NCBI RefSeq assembly: GCF_022394535.1
Contig: NZ_CP089414.1
Coordinates: forward strand, 434,001 to 498,000
Reading direction: 5' to 3'
Source: Dyella terrae
GTDB taxonomy: Bacteria; Pseudomonadota; Gammaproteobacteria; Xanthomonadales; Rhodanobacteraceae
Length of the DNA stretch: 64,000 nucleotides
Below the pieces are notes generated by a model. It did no database searches, was not told the DNA's origin, and saw only the letters and a list, made by a program, of their open reading frames with translations. A program made the translations under genes and the position numbers. Positions 53,988-64,000 of this stretch are shown one piece after another. The first letter of the stretch is position 1. Every line of letters begins with the position of its first letter.

Positions 53988-55403
53988 ATGAGCACTGCCA
54001 TCGTCTGGTTCCGCCGCGACCTTCGTCTTGCGGATCACCCCGCATTGAGCGCCGCCTGCGAGGCGTTCGAGCGGATCATCCCTGTCTACATTCATGCGCC
54101 GCACGAGGACGATCCGTGGCCAGCAGGCGCCGCGAGTCGGTGGTGGTTGCATCACTCGCTCTCCCGCCTTGACGCGCAACTGCGCGGTCATGGCAATGCC
54201 TTGCATCTGGCGCAGGGCGACAGCTTGCCGGTGCTTCGCGACCTGATCGAGCGCACGGGCGCCACCGCGGTTTTTTGGAACCGATGCTACGAGCCGGCTG
54301 CCATCGCACGCGACAGCGCCGTCAAGGCTGCGCTGCGTGAGCAGGGCATCGAGGCACACAGCTTCGGCGGTTTGCTCTGGTACGAGCCCTGGCAGATCGA
54401 AACGAAGCAGGGCGAGCCTTATCGCGTCTTTACGCCGTTCTGGAAGAATCTGCGTCAGCGTCTCGATACGCAGCGACCGTTGCCGATCGCTTCGTCATTG
54501 CGTGGTGTGGATATCGATGGAGGCCTGCCGATCGATGCACTCGGGCTGCTTCCCGGGATTCCCTGGGATGCCGGTCTGCAGAATGCATGGCAGCCGGGAG
54601 AAGCAGGAGCGCAGGAGCTCGTGGACATTTTCCTGGACGATGCGATCAGCGACTATGCGAAAGCGCGTGATTTGCCCGCGCGGCACGGCACATCGAGGCT
54701 GTCGCCGCACCTTCATTTCGGCGAGATATCGCCTCGGCAGATTCACTATCGGCTGACGGAACGGGTTGCCGCCACCGATGCACGTCGACGACCGGACATC
54801 GAGCCGTATCTGCGCGAGCTGGGCTGGCGCGAATTTGCGCATCACTTGCTGTATCACTTTCCCGGAACGCCCACAGAGAACTTCAATGACCGGTTCAACC
54901 GGTTTGCGTGGGCTGATGACGACGTCGCGCTCGAGCGCTGGCAGCGGGGTCGCACGGGCATTCCACTAGTGGATGCCGGCATGCGCGAGCTTTGGCATAC
55001 CGGGTGGATGCACAACCGCGTGCGTATGATCGTCGCCAGCTTTCTTACCAAAAACCTCCGGCAGCATTGGCGCCACGGCACCCGCTGGTTCTGGGACACG
55101 CTGGTCGATGCCGATCTCGCCAACAACACCATGGGTTGGCAATGGGTGGCGGGTAGTGGTGCCGACGCCGCGCCTTATTTTCGGGTGTTCAATCCGGTGA
55201 CGCAGGCGCAGAAGTTCGACCCGGAAGGGCATTACCTCCGTCGTTGGTTGCCTGAACTGTCCTCCGCGCCATTGCCGCTATTGCACGAACCATGGAAGGA
55301 CGCCGGGCTGCTGAAACGCAGCGGTTACCCCGCGCCGATGGTCGACCTTGGCGGGACGCGCCAGTCGGCGCTGGACGCCTATCAGCGTATGCGGAACGCG
55401 TAG
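53988..55403 (+). CDS. phrB: Deoxyribodipyrimidine photolyase (class I)
   Basis: A 471-residue light-dependent DNA repair enzyme. An N-terminal Rossmann antenna domain (TAIVWFRRDLRLADHPAL at the start) precedes the FAD-binding helical domain, with FGEISPRQIHY, ELGWREFAHHLLYHFP, GIPLVDAGMRELWHTGWMHN and the signature DLANNTMGWQWVAGSG. Length fits CPD photolyase (E. coli 472). It converges with the Na+/H+ antiporter gene with only 2 bases between stop codons and no visible terminator. Confidence 0.95.
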   Translation: MSTAIVWFRRDLRLADHPALSAACEAFERIIPVYIHAPHEDDPWPAGAASRWWLHHSLSRLDAQLRGHGNALHLAQGDSLPVLRDLIERTGATAVFWNRCYEPAAIARDSAVKAALREQGIEAHSFGGLLWYEPWQIETKQGEPYRVFTPFWKNLRQRLDTQRPLPIASSLRGVDIDGGLPIDALGLLPGIPWDAGLQNAWQPGEAGAQELVDIFLDDAISDYAKARDLPARHGTSRLSPHLHFGEISPRQIHYRLTERVAATDARRRPDIEPYLRELGWREFAHHLLYHFPGTPTENFNDRFNRFAWADDDVALERWQRGRTGIPLVDAGMRELWHTGWMHNRVRMIVASFLTKNLRQHWRHGTRWFWDTLVDADLANNTMGWQWVAGSGADAAPYFRVFNPVTQAQKFDPEGHYLRRWLPELSSAPLPLLHEPWKDAGLLKRSGYPAPMVDLGGTRQSALDAYQRMRNA

Positions 55404-55405
55404 CC

Positions 55406-56602
55406 TCACACTGTCTCGTCGGTAGCCGCGGTGCCTTTGTCGCGCCGTAACATCCAGGCGAGCACGGGCGGCGTCACCATCGCGGTGAGCAAGGACATGG
55501 CCACGATGATGGCGTAGATGCGGTCGCTGAAAACGCCTGCGGTCAAACCCAGGCTCGCGATCACCACGCCGACCTCACCACGCGGCACCATGCCGAAACC
55601 CACCATGGTTGCGCTGCGTGCGCCGAGCGACAGCGAGCCAAGGAAGCCGCCGATCAGCTTGGATGCAATGGCGATCACCGTGACTACCAATAGCATGATG
55701 GCCGCGTCCGCATTCATAAGTTGATGCAGGTCGATCTTGCTGCCGGTGATGACGAAGAAGAACGGCGTGAGCAGAGCGAGCAAAGGCTGCGTCTGTTTCT
55801 CCAGCGTATGCTGCTGGCGCGTTTCCGACGCGATCATGCCGGCAAGGAAGGCGCCGATGATGGCGGCCAGCCCAAATAGCGTGGACACGTAGGCCAGGCC
55901 CAGGCACAGCGCCAGCACGATGGCGAGCGCCGAATGCGGGCTCTGCGGCTTGTCGAGCCAGCTGGAGTTCCAGCGCATCATGCGTGCACCGCCAATGCCG
56001 ATGATGGCGATAAAGCCGATGGCGCCCGCGAGCACGGCGATCAGGTGCGTCACGTCGATCCCTTCGCCGCCTTGGACCGATACCACGACACCAAGCAGCA
56101 GCATGGCGAGGATGTCGTCGATGACGGCCGCGCCCAGGATCACCTTGCTCTCGGTGCGCTGTAGCGCACCTAATTCCTGCAGCACGCGTGCCGTGATGCC
56201 GGCCGAGGTCGCGACGAAAGCAGCCGCGATGAACAGTGATCGGCTCCAATCGAATCCGCTCGCATGTGCCCATACGCCGCCCATGCCGAATGGCACCAGC
56301 ACGCCCAGCACGCCAACGAGAAAGGCCACCTTGCCGACTTTCTTCAAGTCTTCGAGGCGGGTTTCCAGGCCTACGGAGAACAGCAACAGCACAACGCCGA
56401 TCTCCGAGAGCACGTCCAACGGCGTGCCCGCGGCAGTCAGATCCGGAGTGATCCAGCCCAGCAGGGAGGGGCCAACCACGCAGCCCGCGGCAATCTCGCC
56501 CACGACGCCGGGCAACTTCAGTCGTTGCGCGATCTCGCTGCCGATCTGCGCGGCGAGGAAGACGATGAAGAGTGTGAGCAGGATGTCGCTGGCGTGGTGC
56601 AT
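55406..56602 (-). CDS. Cation:proton antiporter (CPA2 family)
   Basis: A 398-residue inner-membrane protein with about 12 helices, matching the Na+/H+ exchanger domain of CPA2 transporters (KefB/NapA type). Conserved features include KLPGVVGEIAAGCVVGPSLLG, LLLFSVGLETRLEDLKK, VATSAGITARVL, VIDDILAMLLLG with the ion-binding Asp pair, and FFFVITGSKIDLHQL. It has no C-terminal TrkA-N domain, unlike KefB/KefC. Ion specificity (Na+ or K+) is not determined. Confidence 0.9.
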   Translation of the reverse strand: MHHASDILLTLFIVFLAAQIGSEIAQRLKLPGVVGEIAAGCVVGPSLLGWITPDLTAAGTPLDVLSEIGVVLLLFSVGLETRLEDLKKVGKVAFLVGVLGVLVPFGMGGVWAHASGFDWSRSLFIAAAFVATSAGITARVLQELGALQRTESKVILGAAVIDDILAMLLLGVVVSVQGGEGIDVTHLIAVLAGAIGFIAIIGIGGARMMRWNSSWLDKPQSPHSALAIVLALCLGLAYVSTLFGLAAIIGAFLAGMIASETRQQHTLEKQTQPLLALLTPFFFVITGSKIDLHQLMNADAAIMLLVVTVIAIASKLIGGFLGSLSLGARSATMVGFGMVPRGEVGVVIASLGLTAGVFSDRIYAIIVAMSLLTAMVTPPVLAWMLRRDKGTAATDETV

Positions 56603-56682
56603 GGAAAGAGGCGGCCTCCGTGTCAGGTCCGTTGCATGCTACATGCTTGACGCGTGGCACGTCCCCATAGGGTTAACAGGCC

Positions 56683-58158
56683 CTATTCGGCGGCTCGTCC
56701 CGAACGCATGGGGCTTTCATTCTTCAAGCAACTGAATACCCAGCTTGCGGTGGCCGTCACGATGGCAAGCAGCAGTACGGTCCAGCGGAAGGCGGGGATG
56801 TAGTCGTCGTGAGCATGGCCTTGCAGCAGTGCTTCCATCAATAGCGAGGCCAGCGCAATGCCGAAGCTCATGGACAGGTATTGCGCCGTCGATGCCATCG
56901 ACGAGGCCTGCGAGGCGAACTTCACATCCAGGTCGTTGTAGATCAGCGTGTTCATGGCTGTGTACTGCATGCCCATGAAGCCACCGTAGACATACACCAT
57001 CAAAGCGATCACCCACATCGGCGAACCCTTGCCGAGCAGTGCGAACGACCCCAGTAGCGCGCCGACGATCAAGGTGTTGGTAAACAGCAGTCGCCGATAA
57101 CCGAAGCGTTGCAGCAAGCGGTTGATGCCCCATTTGGCCGTGATCGAACCCAATGCCTGCGGCACCATCATCAGGCCGGCCATTAGCGGCGACCAGCCGC
57201 AGCCGACCTGCAGGAACAGCACCAGCAGCAGGAACATGCCCGATACGCCCAGGCGTGTGAACAGGTTGCCGGCCAGCGATACCCACACGCTGCGCACACG
57301 CAACAGGTTGAGATCCGCCACAGGGTGGTCGGTGCGGCGGCTGTGCCACACGTAAGTCGCACCGAACACGATGGCGAGCACGCCATAGATGGCGATGCGC
57401 ACCCATTGGCCACCGCCGCCGCTGGCGACTTCTGCGGCCGTGAGCAACATGGCGGAGGCGGCGGCGAACAGCAGGAAGCCCATCAGGTCAAACGGATGGA
57501 CGTCGTCCAGTCGGTAATCGGGCATGTCGCGGCGATTCATCCACATGCCCACCACGCCCACGGGCACGTTGATCAGGAAGATCAGGCGCCAGGAGGTGTA
57601 TTGAGCCAGCGCACCGCCGAGCAGTGGACCCAGCACCGAGCCGAGCAGGCCTACTGTGGCCACCGTGCTCATGGCTCTTACGAACTCGCGCTTGTCGATG
57701 CTGCGCACGAGCACATAACGACCGACCGGCATAAGCGCTGCACCACCCAGGCCCTGCAGCACGCGTGCCGCGACAAGTTGCGGCAACGTTTGTGCGAGGC
57801 CGCACAACAGCGAGCCGATGGTGAACGTGGCGATGGCAGCGGCGAAGATACGCCGCGTGCCGAAGCGGTCGCACAGCCACGGACTGGCGGGAATGAAAAT
57901 AGCCAGGGTCAGCACGTAGCTGGTGAGCGCGGTGCGCATACCTAGTGGCGTGACGTTGAGCGCTTCGGCCATCGCCGGCACGGCCGTGTTGACGATGGTC
58001 GAGTCCAGGGCCTGCATGAAGAAGGCGGCGGCCACCAGCCAAATGAGCCCGCGATAACGGTCTTGTGAAGATTCCGTGGGCGGTGCCGGAACCGCTGCTT
58101 CCTCGCCGGGAGGCGTAACAGGAAGGTTGGTTTCGGTGGCGGCTAAATTCTCGGGCAT
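56683..58158 (-). CDS. MFS drug/metabolite transporter of the DHA2 family (HsrA/EmrB-like)
   Basis: A 491-residue transporter with about 14 helices and a 35-residue polar N-terminal extension. DHA2 features are visible: MQALDSTIVNTAVPAMAEAL in helix 1, WLCDRFGTRRIF after helix 2, RVLQGLGGAALMPVGR in helix 4 and GLLGSVLGPLLGGAL in helix 5. It resembles E. coli HsrA in length and motifs. No EmrA-type adaptor gene is adjacent. It is divergent from rnk. Confidence 0.88.
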   Translation of the reverse strand: MPENLAATETNLPVTPPGEEAAVPAPPTESSQDRYRGLIWLVAAAFFMQALDSTIVNTAVPAMAEALNVTPLGMRTALTSYVLTLAIFIPASPWLCDRFGTRRIFAAAIATFTIGSLLCGLAQTLPQLVAARVLQGLGGAALMPVGRYVLVRSIDKREFVRAMSTVATVGLLGSVLGPLLGGALAQYTSWRLIFLINVPVGVVGMWMNRRDMPDYRLDDVHPFDLMGFLLFAAASAMLLTAAEVASGGGGQWVRIAIYGVLAIVFGATYVWHSRRTDHPVADLNLLRVRSVWVSLAGNLFTRLGVSGMFLLLVLFLQVGCGWSPLMAGLMMVPQALGSITAKWGINRLLQRFGYRRLLFTNTLIVGALLGSFALLGKGSPMWVIALMVYVYGGFMGMQYTAMNTLIYNDLDVKFASQASSMASTAQYLSMSFGIALASLLMEALLQGHAHDDYIPAFRWTVLLLAIVTATASWVFSCLKNESPMRSGRAAE

Positions 58159-58399
58159 CTCTGTCTATGATAACTGCTATGGCAACTTGCTTTTGTGGGT
58201 CGCCGCGTCCAAAGTCCGCTCAGTTTCATCTTTGACGTTTGGCTGTGCGGATGATGTCAATCGCGCGGCAGCCCGACTTGCACGGATGAGCGACAAACAG
58301 CGAAGGAATGAACGCGCCGGGGCGGCATCGTCCCGGCGCGTCGTCTTTTGCGAACCCCTATGGTCGATGCATCACCCCGTTCGGACGACAGGAGTCCCC

Positions 58400-58810
58400 A
58401 TGAGCAGCAAGCCCGCCATCATCATTTCTTCGCTGGATCTGCAGCGCATCGAAGCGTTGCTGGAGCGTATGCCGCCGACACAGGCCGCGCAGTACCAGGC
58501 GCTGCGCGGCGAACTGGACCGGGCGGACGTGCTGGAGCCGGCGGACATCCCGGCGGACGTGGTCACCATGAACTCGGTCGTCACCTTCAAGGACGACGAT
58601 TCCGGGGACGAGCTGACGATCAGCCTTGTCTACCCCTCGGGGGCGGGTGTGCCGGGTACGGTGTCGATCCTGGCGCCTGTCGGCAGCGCCTTGCTGGGCC
58701 TCAAGGTCGGCCAGCCTATCGAGTGGCCCACGCCGGATGGTCGCCGCCGCCAGTTGCGCGTGCTCGAGATCGAGTACCAGCCCGAAGCATCCGGCGATCT
58801 GCATCGCTGA
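58400..58810 (+). CDS. rnk: Nucleoside diphosphate kinase regulator (Rnk), GreA/GreB-like
   Basis: A 136-residue protein starting at ATG 58400 with AGGAG upstream, equal in length to E. coli Rnk. A short N-terminal helical region (DLQRIEALLERMP) is followed by the GreA/B C-terminal FKBP-like domain (VVTMNSVVTFKD, ELTISLVYPSGA, SILAPVGSALLGLKVGQPI and the basic LRVLEIEYQPEA). Rnk binds RNA polymerase at the secondary channel but lacks the long coiled coil needed to cleave RNA. It lies 109 bases upstream of ligA. Confidence 0.93.
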   Translation: MSSKPAIIISSLDLQRIEALLERMPPTQAAQYQALRGELDRADVLEPADIPADVVTMNSVVTFKDDDSGDELTISLVYPSGAGVPGTVSILAPVGSALLGLKVGQPIEWPTPDGRRRQLRVLEIEYQPEASGDLHR

Positions 58811-58895
58811 TTGACGCGCGCTCGCGTCCACGTGTTCTTCACATCGTGGACGCGATGGGCTGGTTTATAGGCCGAAATCCGCTGGGACTCGGTAA

Positions 58896-62264
<3,369 letters not shown>

Positions 62265-62268
62265 GCGG

Positions 62269-62664
62269 ATGGCATCTACCTTGTTGCCCGCGATCCATCA
62301 CGTGGCGCTGATCTGCTCGGACTACGCTCGGTCGAAGGCCTTCTACAGCGAGACGCTGGGTTTTCGCATCATCCGCGAGGTTTACCGGGCGGAGCGCGAT
62401 TCGTGGAAGCTCGATCTGGAAGTCTCGCCCGGGGTCAGCCTGGAGCTTTTCTCGTTTCCTTCGCCGCCGAGTCGCCCGTCCCGGCCGGAGGCTCAGGGCC
62501 TACGCCATCTGGCGTTCGCCGTGCCCGATGTCGATGCGGTGATCGCCACGTTGCAAGCACGGGGCGTTACGTGCGAGCCAGTGCGCGTGGACGAATTCAC
62601 CGACCGGCGCTTTACCTTCTTTGCTGATCCGGACGGTTTGCCCATCGAACTATACGAAGCGTGA
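62269..62664 (+). CDS. gloA2: VOC family metalloprotein (GloA2/YaeR-like)
   Basis: A 131-residue protein of the glyoxalase/bleomycin-resistance/dioxygenase superfamily, most like the GloA2/YaeR branch. Two betaalphabeta modules carry likely metal ligands: AIHHVALICSDY (His), LELFSFPSPPSRPSRPEAQG with LRHLAFAV (His) and the terminal LPIELYEA (Glu). It lies 4 bases after epmA, so it is probably cotranscribed with it. The substrate is not known. Confidence 0.87.
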   Translation: MASTLLPAIHHVALICSDYARSKAFYSETLGFRIIREVYRAERDSWKLDLEVSPGVSLELFSFPSPPSRPSRPEAQGLRHLAFAVPDVDAVIATLQARGVTCEPVRVDEFTDRRFTFFADPDGLPIELYEA

Positions 62665-62686
62665 CGCTTCGCGACCGGGCCTGAAA

Positions 62687-62728
62687 AAGAAGAACCCGGC
62701 GGCTCTCACGAGCGGCCGGGTTCTTCTT
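62687..62728. terminator. Bidirectional intrinsic terminator between the VOC gene and aqpZ
   Basis: AAGAAGAACCCGGC (62687-62700) and GCCGGGTTCTTCTT (62715-62728) form a perfect 14-bp stem. The loop contains a small GCTC/GAGC stem. The A-rich and T-rich ends make it usable in both directions, which fits its position between two convergent genes. Confidence 0.88.
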
Positions 62729-62746
62729 AGGTGAAGCGGGATGCGC

Positions 62747-63481
62747 TCAGCTTTCGCGTGAGTCGAGCAGGTGTCGATAGATCAGTCCGCCCACCGCGCC
62801 GCCGATCAGCGGAATCACCCAGAACATCCAAAGCTGCTGGATCGCCCAGGTTCCCTGGAACACCGCCACCGCCGTGCTGCGAGCGGGATTCACCGAGGTA
62901 TTGGTGATCGGGATGCTGATCAGATGGATAAGCGTCAGGGTGAGGCCGATGGCCAGCGGGGCAAAGCCCGTGGGCGCCAGCTTGTGGGTGGTGCCATTGA
63001 TCACGATGAGGAAGAACGCGGTCAGTACGAACTCCGCAACGATGCACGCTTGCAGCGAATAGCCCGTTTTCACCAGCGAACCGTTTTCCCAGATGGCGCT
63101 GGGCGAATGATCGCCATAGCCGTTGGACGCAAAGCCCGCCACGGCTTCAAAACCCGGCTTGCCACTGGCGATAAGGTAAAGCACGGCGCCGGCCACGAGG
63201 CCGCCAATGACCTGGGCTATCCAGTACGGCACTACATCTTTGAGAGGAAAGCGCCCGCCGGCACACAGGCCAAGGGTTACTGCGGGGTTGAAATGACCAC
63301 CAGAAATGTGGCCCACGGCGTAGGCCATGGTCACGACGGTCAGGCCGAAGGCGAGGGCGACGCCCGCAAAACCAATACCCAGATCAGGATAGGCTGCAGC
63401 GAAGATCGCGCTACCGCAGCCACCGAACACCAACCAGAACGTACCGAAGAACTCCGCTCCCAAACGCTTGCCCATACTCAT
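62747..63481 (-). CDS. aqpZ: Aquaporin Z
   Basis: A 244-residue six-helix water channel. Both NPA motifs are present ([10 protein letters not shown] and [10 protein letters not shown]), with the conserved Arg after the second one as part of the selectivity filter. The N-terminus [19 protein letters not shown] matches bacterial AqpZ. The start at 63481 has AAGGAGAT 5 bases upstream; the second Met (63475) is less well placed. An extracellular loop ([15 protein letters not shown]) is typical of AqpZ. Confidence 0.96.
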   Translation of the reverse strand: MSMGKRLGAEFFGTFWLVFGGCGSAIFAAAYPDLGIGFAGVALAFGLTVVTMAYAVGHISGGHFNPAVTLGLCAGGRFPLKDVVPYWIAQVIGGLVAGAVLYLIASGKPGFEAVAGFASNGYGDHSPSAIWENGSLVKTGYSLQACIVAEFVLTAFFLIVINGTTHKLAPTGFAPLAIGLTLTLIHLISIPITNTSVNPARSTAVAVFQGTWAIQQLWMFWVIPLIGGAVGGLIYRHLLDSRES

Positions 63482-63720
63482 GAGGATCTCCTTGCCAGAT
63501 TTTCAGGGGGTGGCCTGGGCGGCGTCCCTGCGTGACTTTCACGACCATCCCGAGTTGAAACAGGCTGCTAGTGCTGGGCCCAGGTGTCCCTAGGCTGAGC
63601 AAAACTGTTCGGTCGGGTTGCGATCGCGGCGCATGCTAGTGGCTAGGTCGATGCATTTGAATCGGAATTGTCTGGCTATATGCTGCCCCGTCGCACTTAT
63701 CTGCCTTTGCGGGACCACCG

Positions 63721-64000
63721 ATGACGCAAGCCTTGCCGACCACCGCTGCACTGGTATCTCCCGACCGCCGCCTGGGTGCGCGCGACATCCAGACGTTGTT
63801 TCTGGCGTCCCTGGGCGGCGCGTTGGAGTTCTACGACTTCGTGGTCTTCGTGTTCTTCGCGCTGCCACTGAGCCACCTGTTCTTTCCGCCGAACACGGCG
63901 CCCTGGCTGGCGCAGTTGCAGGTCTACGGCATTTTCGCGGCGGGCTACCTCGCCCGCCCGCTCGGCGGCATCGTGATGGCGCATTTCGGTGACAGGCAGG
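63721..64000 (+). CDS. MFS transporter of the metabolite:H+ symporter (MHS) family, 5' part
   Basis: An open frame from ATG 63721 runs through the end of the window (93 residues visible). The start MTQALPTTAALVS is followed by RDIQTLFLASLGGALEFYDF and VYGIFAAGYLARPLGGIVMAHFGDR, the signature of the MHS family (ProP, ShiA, KgtP). The substrate, possibly a carboxylate or compatible solute, cannot be decided from this part. The 239-base region upstream contains its promoter and that of aqpZ; no motif stood out. Confidence 0.87.
   Translation, partial: MTQALPTTAALVSPDRRLGARDIQTLFLASLGGALEFYDFVVFVFFALPLSHLFFPPNTAPWLAQLQVYGIFAAGYLARPLGGIVMAHFGDRQ

Overview
The window is 64 kb of high-GC chromosome from a gammaproteobacterium, most likely Xanthomonadales and within that a Rhodanobacteraceae-type genome (Dyella, Rhodanobacter, Frateuria, Luteibacter and relatives). 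This placement is inferred from content: fabV as an enoyl-ACP reductase, smc next to zipA, a secreted S53 sedolisin, a plant-polysaccharide locus, prfB with the classic frameshift site and epmA. No rRNA, tRNA, CRISPR array, transposase or phage gene was seen.

Region 1 (1-15,840) is a hemicellulose utilisation locus that looks like a xyloglucan one. It holds an SGNH acetylesterase, a GH35/DUF5597 beta-galactosidase, a GH3 glycosidase and a GH31 alpha-xylosidase, all with export signals. The sugar-processing genes dgoD, xylB, xylA and an MFS sugar:H+ symporter lie beside them, under a divergently encoded E. coli-type XylR. Exported enzymes would release acetate, galactose, glucose and xylose; the transporter and XylA/XylB would feed xylose to the pentose phosphate pathway, and DgoD may serve an oxidative galactose route. 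The GH3 gene carries an in-frame amber stop 51 codons before its natural end.

Region 2 (15,850-25,290) is accessory. It contains a secreted S53 peptidase, a GH89 alpha-N-acetylglucosaminidase, an exported methyltransferase-like protein, several small or unrecognised proteins, a PD40 beta-propeller protein, a DUF1028 protein and a SpoIIAA-like protein.

Region 3 (25,290-33,170) starts with the most striking feature of the window. asnB is preceded by a short leader ORF with seven Asn codons in an eight-codon stretch, followed by a strong intrinsic terminator: an apparent asparagine attenuator. Convergent to asnB is a tightly coupled operon of an acyltransferase (frame broken in a G8 tract), a PAP2 membrane phosphatase and a rifampin-phosphotransferase-like PEP/pyruvate-binding protein. 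A double-domain retropepsin-like protease lies upstream of it.

Region 4 (33,300-44,620) is mostly housekeeping: prfB, lysS, lipoproteins, a YCF48-like protein, YciI, BolA, smc and zipA.

Region 5 (44,620-58,920) separates zipA from ligA by 14.3 kb. It holds a palindromic mobile-type element, a PLD-type cardiolipin synthase, a lipoprotein lipase, an orphan DUF2384 protein, a Fur-boxed PepSY/DUF3649/DUF3325 operon, a porin, fabV, a photolyase, a Na+/H+ antiporter, an HsrA-like MFS pump and rnk.

Region 6 (58,920-64,000) has ligA (frame broken in a C5 tract), epmA, a VOC protein, aqpZ and the start of an MHS-family transporter. Three frame breaks all fall in C/G homopolymers and one hits the essential ligA, so uncorrected sequencing errors are the first explanation to exclude.
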